Below are positions 7,162 through 13,531 of a stretch of DNA of 15,944 bases, piece by piece. Position numbers and translations under genes: made by a program. The notes beneath the pieces were generated by a model. The model worked only from the letters and a program-made list of their open reading frames with translations, was not told the origin of the DNA and did not search any database. Location of the stretch: the NCBI GenBank assembly GCA_903868035.1, contig CAIPTQ010000294.1, positions 1 through 15,944 on the forward strand, written 5' to 3'. This DNA is from an uncultured Phycisphaerales bacterium (GTDB lineage: Bacteria; Planctomycetota; Phycisphaerae; WQYP01). Numbering within the stretch: the stretch's first letter is position 1; each line of letters starts with the position of its first letter.

Positions 7162-7192
7162 GACCTTTCCCGTGGGAATCTCGCGAAAGGTC
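7162..7192 (+). promoter_or_regulatory. Hairpin upstream of the fliA ribosome site
   Basis: GACCTTTC (7162-7169) and GAAAGGTC (7185-7192) pair perfectly across a 15-base loop that can itself fold (TCCC/GGGA). The hairpin ends 8 bases before the fliA Shine-Dalgarno AAGGAG (7201-7206). The rest of the 191-base gap (7024-7214) is an AT-rich island unlike its surroundings and probably holds a fliA promoter, but no box pair was convincing. Confidence 0.45.
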
Positions 7193-7214
7193 ACAAGGTC
7201 AAGGAGCGACCCAT

Positions 7215-8018
7215 ATGGCGAAGACCCACACCACCACGTCCGCGGTAGTGCAAGACATCAACGACGTCTGGAAGTCCTTCAAAAGACACAAGTCGGAGGA
7301 GATGCGCAACCTATTGATGCTGGAGTATATCTCCATGGTCAAGTACAACGCGGAGCGCATCTACGCCAAGCTGCCCGACGAGGTGGAGCTGGACGACCTG
7401 ATGCAGGCGGGGATATTCGGCCTGAAGGACGCGATCGAGTCGTTCGACCTGGACCGGGGGGTGAAGTTCGAGACGTTCTGCGCGCCGCGGATTCGCGGGG
7501 CGATTCTGGACGAGCTGCGGTCGATGGACTGGGTGCCGCGGCTGGTGCGGTCGCGCTCGCACAAGCTCGAGCAGGTGAGCAAGCAGTTGGAGATGGAACT
7601 GGGGCGGACGCCGTCGGAGGAGGAAATTTCGCGGCGGCTGGGACTGCCGACGGCGGAGTACGACAAGCTGATGAAGGACGCGACGACGGTGACGCAGGTG
7701 TCGCTGTCGCGGAAGTGGTTTGAGACGGACGGGAACAAGGACGTGCGGGAGATCGACGTGCTGGAGGACCGGCGGACGACGGACCCGACGGATGAAATCC
7801 AGCGGCGGGACTTGAAGGGGCTGATCACCAAGGGCCTGACGCGGGCGGAGCGGCTGATATTGATCCTGTACTATTATGAAGAGATGACGATGAAGGAGAT
7901 CGGGGCGACGCTGGATTTGTCGGAGTCGCGGGTGTCGCAGATGCATTCGTCGATCATCATGCGGCTGAAGGCGCAGATGGCGAACAAGGACAAGGAGTTT
8001 TTGACGGAGGAGGAGTAG
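7215..8018 (+). CDS. fliA: Flagellar sigma factor FliA (sigma-28 family)
   Basis: This 267-residue protein is a FliA/WhiG-type sigma factor, which directs RNA polymerase to late flagellar and chemotaxis promoters. Region 2 is clear at about 35-108, with LPDEVELDDLMQAGIFGL, FDLDRGVKFETF and RIRGAILDELRSMDWVPR. Region 3 follows at about 110-165 (LGRTPSEEEISRRLGL). Region 4 is at about 205-255, with LTRAERLILILYYYEEMTMK and the helix-turn-helix DLSESRVSQMHSSIIMRLK. AAGGAG (7201-7206) sits 8 bases before the ATG. It ends the flagellar cluster here. No FlgM anti-sigma gene is seen in the window, so its control must be encoded elsewhere or differ. An AT-rich leader with a hairpin suggests it has its own promoter. 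Confidence 0.97.
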   Translation: MAKTHTTTSAVVQDINDVWKSFKRHKSEEMRNLLMLEYISMVKYNAERIYAKLPDEVELDDLMQAGIFGLKDAIESFDLDRGVKFETFCAPRIRGAILDELRSMDWVPRLVRSRSHKLEQVSKQLEMELGRTPSEEEISRRLGLPTAEYDKLMKDATTVTQVSLSRKWFETDGNKDVREIDVLEDRRTTDPTDEIQRRDLKGLITKGLTRAERLILILYYYEEMTMKEIGATLDLSESRVSQMHSSIIMRLKAQMANKDKEFLTEEE

Positions 8019-8021
8019 GGG

Positions 8022-8054
8022 GATTTTCGATTTTTGATTTTTGATTTTCGATTG
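8022..8054 (+). repeat. GATTTTY heptamer tandem repeat, copy 2 (4 units plus GATTG)
   Basis: Units GATTTTC, GATTTTT, GATTTTT and GATTTTC, then GATTG, starting 4 bases after the fliA stop. Same orientation and end sequence as copies 1 and 3. It is followed by a run of 8 Gs. The minus-strand toxin stub reads into this array. Confidence 0.92.
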
Positions 8055-8099
8055 AGGGGGGGGCACCAGGTGGACCTCAAGGCTGGCGAAGATGCTCAT
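8055..8099 (-). pseudogene. Stub of a lost partner gene after the antitoxin-like ORF
   Basis: An ATG at 8099-8097 overlaps the antitoxin stop as ATGA, the arrangement expected for the toxin of a type II pair. It reads MSIFASLEVHLVPPP, then runs into the GATTTTY repeat and on antisense to fliA, where no protein family is visible. I infer that the toxin gene was cut off by a deletion ending at or near the repeat. The stub is too short to name the toxin. Confidence 0.4.
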
Positions 8100-8351
8100 G
8101 ATCCCCGCACCCGCCGCTCCGCGCGCAGGGCGTGTTTGGCGCGTTCCAAGTCCTCCGCCAATTCATCCTCGCTCATGCCGCTGGCGGCAAAGCGTTCCTG
8201 AATCGGCCCGCTGAGTTGCTCCAGGGGCCGGGGCGGTTCGGTGAATTGGCGCACAAGCTGCGACACGAACGCCGCCACATCCTGCCCGGATGCCGCCGCC
8301 CGCTGCTTGAGTTTGGCCTCGGACTCCGGGGGGACTGAAATAATCAGTCAT
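8096..8351 (-). pseudogene. Antitoxin-like gene, start out of frame with its body
   Basis: The body (8347 down to 8096) reads ISVPPESEAKLKQRAAAS, then GQDVAAFVSQLVRQF and GMSEDELAEDLERAKHALR. This matches the style of small type II antitoxins with a ribbon-helix-helix-like N-terminus and a charged helical tail. The only good start is the ATG at 8351-8349, with GGGGAGG 7 bases before it, but it is in a different frame from the body. Removing one base, either the G after ATGACT or one C of the 6-C run (8328-8333), would restore a full-length antitoxin. In the body frame a TGA lies at 8350-8348 and the first codon after it is CTG. It is therefore a frameshifted pseudogene, a gene using a CTG start, or a sequencing error. 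It is the only minus-strand gene in the window. Confidence 0.6.
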
Positions 8352-8542
8352 GGTTCAACCTCCCCATCATACCATGCCTTAAAATAGTGCCGGGTTTGCA
8401 TCGTCAAATCAACGACCCTGAGATAAGTGCGTCTGAAAATAGCGGTCTGTTCTGGCGGGCCACTGGGGGCCATTTTCGGGCCTGTTTTGCCGCGCGGAAA
8501 ATGCTCGAAAGTCCCGTTAAATAAAGGATTTACCCGGGAAAG

Positions 8543-8553
8543 CCCCCCCCCCC
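8543..8553 (+). repeat. 11-C homopolymer upstream of the receiver-GAF gene
   Basis: A run of 11 Cs lies 57 bases before the ATG at 8611, in the 259-base non-coding stretch 8352-8610. Such tracts vary in length by slippage during replication and, near promoters, can switch expression. No clear -10/-35 pair was seen around it. The rest of the stretch holds no gene I can support. Confidence 0.6.
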
Positions 8554-8567
8554 TACGGACGATACTA

Positions 8568-8590
8568 CCCGGCGGACAAGAATCCGCGGG
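8568..8590 (+). promoter_or_regulatory. Hairpin in the leader of the receiver-GAF gene
   Basis: CCCG (8568-8571) and CGGA (8573-8576) pair with TCCG (8583-8586) and CGGG (8587-8590), with one bulged G and a 6-base loop. It ends 10 bases before the ribosome site GGAG (8601-8604) and could affect translation. Confidence 0.35.
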
Positions 8591-8610
8591 TTCGCCTATC
8601 GGAGTGGAGC

Positions 8611-9702
8611 ATGACAAATCCGGAACCAAACGCCCATCTGGCGGGGGTGGCGGCGTCCACGAGGCATTTGCTCGTCGTCGATGCCGACAGCAAAACCGCC
8701 GACCTGGTCCGCACCGCCGCCGACACCCTCACGCAGGTGCGCCAGGCCACCAGCATCGACGCGGCCCAGGCGGAGATGCTCCGCCAGCCCGCGGAAATCA
8801 TCCTGGTGAACCTGCAGATCGGCGATCATGCCGGCGTCGAACTCATCAAAACCTTCAAGCGCCGTTATGGGAACTCGGACATCGTCGCCCTCTCGCGCTC
8901 CCGCCGCAGCGAGGCCTGCCTCGACGCCTTTCACGCCGGGGCGTCCGATATGCTCCTGGCGCCCTATGCCGCGCGCGATATTCAATTGGTCCTCGCGGCG
9001 GCCACGGAACGCCGCCAGGAGACGCTCCGCCGCCAGCAGCGCCATGAACGGCTCCGTACGACCTGCCGGCGGCTCAACAAGGCCCGCCATGAGATCAGCC
9101 AGCAGGTCGATCTGCTGTGCAACGATCTGGTGCGGGCCTACCAGGACATGGCCCAGCAGTTGAACCTCACGCAGCATGCCGCGGAGTTCGCCCAATCCCT
9201 GGCCGGCGAGTTGGACGTCGAAGGCGTGCTGCGGCGCACCATGGAGTGGATTCTCAAGAAACTCGGCCCCGTCAACGCGGCGATCTACCTGCCCAACGGG
9301 GACGATCAATTCGCCCTGGGCGCGTATCTCAACCTCGACACCCAGGCCGACGCGCCGCTCATCGAAACGCTGGGCAAAACGCTCGTCCTCCAGGCCCGCG
9401 GCGCCACCGCCCTGACCCTGGAGGAGGATGGCGTCATCGACGAACTCTTCGGCGAGGAAGGCGCGCCGCTCAAGGGCCGCCAGTGGCTGGCCATCGGCTG
9501 CCACACTCCCCGCGAATGCCTCGGCGTGCTCGTCGTCTTCCGCAGCAAGGCCGCCGGCGGACTAGGCGCCACGACGGAACTCCACGGCCAGGCGCGCGGG
9601 CTGATCGAAGCCGCGGCCCCGCTGCTTGCCGAACGCATTGAGAACGCGCTCGGATTGTATCAGCGCCTCCATCCGTTCGAGGGCGATGAGTCGGAGGTTT
9701 GA
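8611..9702 (+). CDS. Pseudo-receiver, coiled coil and GAF domain protein
   Basis: This 363-residue protein begins with a receiver-like domain (about 18-132): LLVVDADSK (20-28), EIILVNLQIGDHAGVELIK (62-80), IVALSRSRR (91-99) and AGASDMLLAPY (109-119). The phospho-acceptor Asp is Asn67 (codon AAC, 8809-8811), the conserved Thr is Ser95 and the Lys is Ala117, so phosphorylation is unlikely. An Arg/Gln-rich coiled coil (about 133-190) links to a GAF-like domain (about 195-345), with AEFAQSLAGELDVEGVLRR leading in and LGVLVVF near its core. There is no catalytic output domain. It probably acts as a signal sensor or scaffold through protein contacts or a ligand bound by GAF. GGAG (8601-8604) is 6 bases before the ATG. 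Codons end mostly in C, unlike the flagellar genes upstream. Confidence 0.85.
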   Translation: MTNPEPNAHLAGVAASTRHLLVVDADSKTADLVRTAADTLTQVRQATSIDAAQAEMLRQPAEIILVNLQIGDHAGVELIKTFKRRYGNSDIVALSRSRRSEACLDAFHAGASDMLLAPYAARDIQLVLAAATERRQETLRRQQRHERLRTTCRRLNKARHEISQQVDLLCNDLVRAYQDMAQQLNLTQHAAEFAQSLAGELDVEGVLRRTMEWILKKLGPVNAAIYLPNGDDQFALGAYLNLDTQADAPLIETLGKTLVLQARGATALTLEEDGVIDELFGEEGAPLKGRQWLAIGCHTPRECLGVLVVFRSKAAGGLGATTELHGQARGLIEAAAPLLAERIENALGLYQRLHPFEGDESEV

Positions 9703-9717
9703 GTGGGAGAGGGTATC

Positions 9718-9804
9718 ATGGTTATAGTGGCTCACAGTTTTGCCCCGCTGTCGCTTCCGCAGCGCATCGCTTACGCTATCCTGGGTGTTGTTTCGTGTGA
9801 GTGA
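9718..9804 (+). CDS. Possible 28-residue leader peptide before the glycosyltransferase
   Basis: An ATG with GAGAGGG (9707-9713) 4 bases upstream opens a 28-codon frame (MVIVAHSFAPLSLPQRIAYA and 8 more residues). It ends in TGA 3 bases before the ATG of the next gene. The spacing and ribosome site fit a coupled leader, especially since the next gene has no good site of its own. Against this, the segment contains near-repeats (TCGCTTCCGC, TCGCTTACGC), so it may be repeat sequence that is open by chance. Confidence 0.3.
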   Translation: MVIVAHSFAPLSLPQRIAYAILGVVSCE

Positions 9805-9807
9805 CTT

Positions 9808-11067
9808 ATGGCGGCTGTGACGCAAACGGTATTTAGCTATACGGCGATTATTCAGCCGTACATGCCCGTGTTTTACGTCTCCTTCCTGGTCACCATCATC
9901 CTGACCCCCGTCATGCGCGCCCTGGCGCATCGCCACGGCGTGGTGGACGATCCGGACAATAAACGCAAGGTCCATACCCAGCCCATCGCCTATCTGGGCG
10001 GGGTGTCGATCTTCCTGGGGTGGATGGCCGGCGTGACGGTGTCGGTGTTCCTCAAGCCCCACAATGGCTTGGAGGCCGTGCAGATACCCCCGGGTATTCT
10101 CATGGGGGCGATGGCGGTGGTGCTCTTTGGACTCATGGATGACGTCTACAACCTGAGCCCGAAAATGAAATTGCTGGGCCAGGTCCTCGCCGCCATGCTT
10201 CTGCTTCTCCCCAGCTTGCTGCCCATCCCGGGTTTGGCGGGCACCGATATCTTCGTCGGCAAGGACAACGGCACCGCCCCGATGATCATCAACGCGCTGA
10301 AATACCTTGGTTTCACTCTGCCCGGCTTCGTCGTCACGCTCGCGCCCCTCTTTTCCGCCCTGGTGGCCATCATCGTGATCGTCTCCACCTGCAATGCCAC
10401 CAATCTCCTCGACGGCCTCGATGGCCTCTGCTCGGGTGTCACCGGCGTGATGGCCGCCGGGTATCTCATGTTGTCGGTCTATCTGGCGCACCATGCCCTG
10501 GCCCCGGCAGTGCCGGTGGACCCCGTGCGGATTTGCCTCTCGCTGGCGCTGTTGGGGGCGGTGCTGGGGTTCCTGCCCTTCAACTTCAACCCCGCATCCA
10601 TTTTCATGGGCGACACCGGTTCCATGTTCCTGGGTTACATGTGCGGAACCATGATTCTGCTCTTCGGGCAAAATGGGGTCCTCAAGTGGTTCCTGTCGGC
10701 CATCATCATGTTCGGCCTGCCCATGATGGACACCCTGCTGGCGATCGTCCGCCGGAAATTGAACGGCAAAAATATCTTCTCCCCGGACTCCAACCATTTT
10801 CACCATTTCCTCATTCGCCACGGCTTTTCCGTGCGCCGTGCGGTGGTTTTAAGCTATGCCGTGGCGGCGGTCTTCGTCAGCTTTGGACTCGTCATCGTCA
10901 TCATCCCCACCCGCATGGCCCTGGGCGTTTATATGGTCCTCTTTGGATGGATCATCGTGGCGGCATTCAAAATGGGGATGATCTTCCAGAATACCCCGGA
11001 GATGACCACCAATACCACCTTGAACCTGTCGGTCATTACACCTGTTGAGTCCAAACCACCCCCGTGA
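9808..11067 (+). CDS. WecA/TagO-type undecaprenyl-phosphate sugar-1-phosphate transferase
   Basis: This 419-residue polytopic protein belongs to the MraY/WecA/TagO family. These enzymes move a sugar-1-phosphate, usually GlcNAc-1-P, from a UDP-sugar to undecaprenyl phosphate, starting O-antigen, teichoic acid or exopolysaccharide synthesis. Seen motifs are GLMDD (108-112, Mg-binding Asp pair), NATNLLDGLDGL (196-207), FNPASIFMGDTGSMFLG (260-276) and NHFHHFLIRHG (329-339). The HxHH-type cytoplasmic motif points to the WecA/TagO branch rather than MraY. Around ten hydrophobic helices are evident. An in-frame TGA at 9802-9804 fixes the ATG at 9808 as the first possible ATG, though no clear Shine-Dalgarno precedes it. 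No other glycan genes adjoin it, so the exact polymer cannot be read from context. Confidence 0.93.
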   Translation: MAAVTQTVFSYTAIIQPYMPVFYVSFLVTIILTPVMRALAHRHGVVDDPDNKRKVHTQPIAYLGGVSIFLGWMAGVTVSVFLKPHNGLEAVQIPPGILMGAMAVVLFGLMDDVYNLSPKMKLLGQVLAAMLLLLPSLLPIPGLAGTDIFVGKDNGTAPMIINALKYLGFTLPGFVVTLAPLFSALVAIIVIVSTCNATNLLDGLDGLCSGVTGVMAAGYLMLSVYLAHHALAPAVPVDPVRICLSLALLGAVLGFLPFNFNPASIFMGDTGSMFLGYMCGTMILLFGQNGVLKWFLSAIIMFGLPMMDTLLAIVRRKLNGKNIFSPDSNHFHHFLIRHGFSVRRAVVLSYAVAAVFVSFGLVIVIIPTRMALGVYMVLFGWIIVAAFKMGMIFQNTPEMTTNTTLNLSVITPVESKPPP

Positions 11068-11108
11068 AGAAGGCGTTTGCCCAAATTGGTGTTGTTTTCA
11101 GCCGGTAA

Positions 11109-11408
11109 ATGAGCATGGCCACCGTCACCGAAATCTTCCGTCAAGGGCCTCAAGCCGTATCGGAGTTGTTCGCCCAGGTTCCGCCGGATAGTGCGTGGGA
11201 CGACATGGACCGTAAACAACTTGCGGACATCTGTTGGACGCGCGCCAATACCCTGGCCAAAACCCAGCCCGCCGACGCCAGAAAATGGGCGCAAGCCGCC
11301 TTGGCAGGCTACGAATTACTTGGCCGTTACGGCAAACACGCTGCCGCTGAATCCGCCGCAGAAAATGCCGCAGCGCTACGCTCATGGCGGCTGGTCAGCC
11401 AACAATAA
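11109..11408 (+). CDS. Small helical protein, unknown function
   Basis: A 99-residue soluble protein I do not recognise. It is predicted by eye to be mostly helical, with amphipathic stretches VTEIFRQGPQAVSELFAQV, DDMDRKQLADICWTRANTLA and AQAALAGYELLGRYGKHAAA; the pattern is loosely TPR-like. It has no membrane span or signal peptide. It starts 41 bases after the glycosyltransferase stop and probably shares its transcript. The ribosome site is weak (CCGGTAA). An alternative start is the second ATG two codons later. Codon use fits the C-ending style of its neighbours, which supports it being real. Confidence 0.6.
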   Translation: MSMATVTEIFRQGPQAVSELFAQVPPDSAWDDMDRKQLADICWTRANTLAKTQPADARKWAQAALAGYELLGRYGKHAAAESAAENAAALRSWRLVSQQ

Positions 11409-11605
11409 ATTCGCATACGGAAATATATTACGCCAGCAAACGCTACTAATTCCAGAAAAACGAAAAAACCTTCGTCAGCCCGCTTAACATATCCATAACC
11501 ATCTGGAATAACTAATCTTACAGCCTAAATCACGCCTGTTTTCCGGACCCATTCACGCACATCGCCTTGCATTTACTACCGGAAATATGGTACTTTCCTA
11601 CCCTT
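11409..11605. other. AT-rich intergenic stretch before folC
   Basis: These 197 bases are much richer in A and T than the flanking genes and hold no gene I can support. A loose promoter lies at the end: TTGCAT (11567-11572), then 18 bases, then TACTTT preceded by TGG (extended -10 style). The predicted start would be within a few bases of the folC ATG at 11606, implying a nearly leaderless message. A 9-base direct repeat CGGAAATAT occurs at 11418 and 11580. Confidence 0.35.
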
Positions 11606-13129
11606 ATGGCCACCTCGCTCAAGTCAAAACGCCACACCCTTCCTGGTAAAGGAAGACCAAAAACCACAAAAGTGGCAAAACATTCCGCGCATCGGCTTCG
11701 TCACGGCGAACTTTCCCGGGCCAGCGCCCCGGCCATGACCGCCAAAGGCAAACTCATCACGAAATCACCGGTGGCGGTGGATATCCATCCGGCCTATTCC
11801 AAAGCCCTCGATTTCCTCATGTCCCACACGGACTACGAGAAAATGCGCGTCGTGCGCTACAACACCACGACCTTCAATCTCGAACGGATGCGCACCCTGC
11901 TCAAGCACTTGGGCAACCCGCACACCAAATTCAAGACCGCCCACGTCGCGGGCACCAAGGGCAAGGGTTCCACCTGCCACATGCTCGCGGCCATGTTGCA
12001 GGCCGGCGGCCTCAAGACCGGACTTTACACCTCGCCCCACCTGATCGACATGCGCGAGCGCATCCGCATCAACGGCGAAATGATCGGTCATGCAAAACTC
12101 GTCGAGTTGGTCAAGCGCGTCGAACCCGTGCTTAAACGGATGCTCCATACCGGGGAACGGCCGACCTTTTTTGAAATCTTCACCGCCATGTCCTTCTGCC
12201 AGTTCGCGGATGAACAGGTCGATATCGCCGTCATCGAGACCGGCATGGGCGGCCGCCTGGATTCCACCAACGTGATCACCCCGGAAGTCTGCGCCATCAC
12301 GAGCATTTCCAAGGACCACATGGCCGTGCTGGGCAACACCCTTAGCAAAATTGCCGAGGAAAAGGCGGGGATTTTCAAAAAAGACATCCCCGCGCTCACC
12401 TGCCAGCAGGATGCCGCCGTCATGGGGGTATTCCGCCGGGTGGCCGGAAACGCCAAGGCCCCGCTGGCGGTCGTGGGTCAGGATTTGGAATTCAGTTTCC
12501 GCTTTGAAATCACCCGGCCCATCGGCCCGCACATGCGCGTGTGCCTGACGACCGAGACCAATCGCTTTGAGCACCTGGCCGTGCCGCTGATGGGGGAGCA
12601 TCAGGCCGTCAACTGCGGCCTGGCGCTGGCGATGCTCGACCGGCTCAAGCAGCGGGGCTTGAATTTCGAGATGAACAAGGCGCTCGAAGGCCTGTCGCGG
12701 GTCAAGATTCCCGGGCGGCTGGAAGTCATCTGCCAGAGCCCGCACGTCATCATCGACGGCGCCCATAATGCCGCCTCCGTGCAGGCGCTCTTCCGCGGCG
12801 TCGGGCAGCACATCCCCTATGACTCCATGGTCGTGATCTTTGGCTGCAATTGCGACAAGGATATCGACGGCATGCTCGAACAAATCTCCCTGGGGGCCGA
12901 CAAGGTCATCTTTACCCGCAGTTCCAACAACCCCAAGGCCGCCGACCCCCTGGAACTCTCCAACATCTACACCGAACGCTACGGCAAAATGGTCCAGGTC
13001 GCCGATACGTTCGCCGAGGCCATGGAAATCGCGGCCCGCGCCATCACGCGGGAGGATGTGGTCGCGGTCACCGGTTCGTTCTACCTCATCGGCGAAGCCA
13101 AACAGTATTTCGAGGCCCGGGGTTCGTAG
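11606..13129 (+). CDS. folC: Folylpolyglutamate/dihydrofolate synthase FolC with N-terminal extension
   Basis: FolC adds glutamates to folates (and in many bacteria also makes dihydrofolate from dihydropteroate) using ATP; it is a Mur-ligase-type enzyme. Motifs, numbered from the ATG at 11606, are HVAGTKGKGST (113-123, P-loop), YTSPHL (141-146), ETGMGGRLDSTN (211-222), SISKDHM (233-239) and IDGAHN (383-388). The C-terminal domain has FGCNCDKD. The family normally begins near AYSKALDFL, at residue 64 here. The extra N-terminal 60 or so residues are Lys/Arg/Ser-rich and look disordered. A TTG at 11567 would add 13 more residues but has no ribosome site; an internal ATG at 11735 would shorten the protein by 43. 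The start is therefore uncertain. The TAG stop lies inside the palindromic repeat at 13122. Confidence 0.95.
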   Translation: MATSLKSKRHTLPGKGRPKTTKVAKHSAHRLRHGELSRASAPAMTAKGKLITKSPVAVDIHPAYSKALDFLMSHTDYEKMRVVRYNTTTFNLERMRTLLKHLGNPHTKFKTAHVAGTKGKGSTCHMLAAMLQAGGLKTGLYTSPHLIDMRERIRINGEMIGHAKLVELVKRVEPVLKRMLHTGERPTFFEIFTAMSFCQFADEQVDIAVIETGMGGRLDSTNVITPEVCAITSISKDHMAVLGNTLSKIAEEKAGIFKKDIPALTCQQDAAVMGVFRRVAGNAKAPLAVVGQDLEFSFRFEITRPIGPHMRVCLTTETNRFEHLAVPLMGEHQAVNCGLALAMLDRLKQRGLNFEMNKALEGLSRVKIPGRLEVICQSPHVIIDGAHNAASVQALFRGVGQHIPYDSMVVIFGCNCDKDIDGMLEQISLGADKVIFTRSSNNPKAADPLELSNIYTERYGKMVQVADTFAEAMEIAARAITREDVVAVTGSFYLIGEAKQYFEARGS

Positions 13130-13178
13130 TACAGCCTTTAGGCTGTCGGGCGTTCGTAGTACAACCTTTAGGCTGTCG
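13122..13178 (+). repeat. Two direct copies of a palindromic repeat at the folC 3' end
   Basis: A 27-base unit occurs twice, 30 bases apart (13122-13148 and 13152-13178), differing at one base. Each contains GTTCGTAGTAC followed by the near-perfect dyad ACAGCCT-TT-AGGCTGT (arms 13131-13137 and 13140-13146; in copy 2 the first arm is ACAACCT). The TAG in GTTCGTAG is the folC stop codon. This looks like a REP-type element that inserted at, and replaced, the original 3' end of folC. There is no T-run, so it is not a classic terminator, but it could protect the mRNA end. Confidence 0.88.
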
Positions 13179-13218
13179 TCAGGCACGCCAATGGGAAAGG
13201 TAAGAATGGCGGAATTGT

Positions 13219-13231
13219 ATAACCCGGTTAT
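13219..13231 (+). promoter_or_regulatory. Dyad ATAACC-C-GGTTAT, candidate operator
   Basis: A perfect 6+6 inverted repeat around one base, 24 bases upstream of the -10 box of the antitoxin gene. Antitoxins often repress their own promoter through such dyads, so this is a reasonable autoregulatory site, unproved. Confidence 0.4.
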
Positions 13232-13252
13232 CCTATGAAGTTGCACAGCGCC

Positions 13253-13261
13253 TGCTATAAT
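13253..13261 (+). promoter_or_regulatory. Extended -10 promoter of the antitoxin gene
   Basis: TGC-TATAAT is a perfect sigma-70 -10 hexamer (13256-13261) with the extended -10 TG. The -35 region is poor, as is usual for extended -10 promoters. It lies 28 bases before the antitoxin ATG. Confidence 0.65.
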
Positions 13262-13289
13262 TCGGCGGCGTATTACGCTGGAGTGCCAC

Positions 13290-13484
13290 ATGACTACACA
13301 GACTTTAACGTTGGGCAAGGAGAAATACGTCATCCTGCCGGAAAAGGCTTTTCGCCGGCTTCAAGCGCGGGCGGAAGATGTTGCCGTCCAGGACCGTGGT
13401 GATGTGGCTGAGGTCAAGCGGCGCAAAGCCCGCGGCCCCAGTCGCCCGTATATGGAGCTTCGCAAGAAGTTGGGCCTGGCATGA
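13290..13484 (+). CDS. Orphan type II antitoxin-like protein
   Basis: A 64-residue protein in the style of small antitoxins that neutralise RelE/ParE-type toxins. A short beta-like N-terminus TLTLGKEKYVILPEKAFRRL leads to a charged helix (RAEDVAVQDRGDVAEVKRRK) and a basic tail ending MELRKKLGLA. GGAG (13280-13283) is 6 bases before the ATG, with a strong extended -10 promoter and a dyad upstream. Its stop overlaps an ATG (13481) as ATGA, the usual join to a toxin gene, but the toxin frame closes after 16 residues. It is thus probably an antitoxin that has outlived its toxin. Family naming is by resemblance only. Confidence 0.65.
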   Translation: MTTQTLTLGKEKYVILPEKAFRRLQARAEDVAVQDRGDVAEVKRRKARGPSRPYMELRKKLGLA

Positions 13485-13531
13485 GCTACGAGATAACCGC
13501 GGGCTTTAGTAGGTATACGGGAAAACCATGA
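13481..13531 (+). pseudogene. Toxin stub, MSYEIT-start of a RelE/ParE-type gene
   Basis: The ATG overlaps the antitoxin stop. The frame reads MSYEITAGFSRYTGKP and stops. MSYEI followed by a beta strand is a common opening of RelE/ParE-family toxins, after which about 80 more residues would be expected. The stop TGA (13529-13531) itself overlaps the ATG of the next gene (13528). I infer a deletion that removed nearly all of the toxin and brought the hydrolase gene up against its start. The remaining mini-frame may now couple translation of the antitoxin and hydrolase. Confidence 0.5.

Noticed and set aside
8348..8629. 93-residue minus-strand ORF ending MQTRHYFKAWYDGEVEP
   Set aside because: It spans the poly-C tract and hairpin of the opposite gene's leader, has no ribosome site at its start and its first half looks random. 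The last 17 codons lie over the likely promoter and ribosome site of the antitoxin-like gene.
11449..11509. Inverted repeat ATTCCAGA / TCTGGAAT before folC
   Set aside because: The arms are only 8 bases and 45 bases apart in AT-rich sequence, so chance is likely.
13206..13238. 10-codon frame MAELYNPVIL with a ribosome-like GGAAAGG
   Set aside because: It is too short to support, and it overlaps the dyad of the antitoxin promoter.
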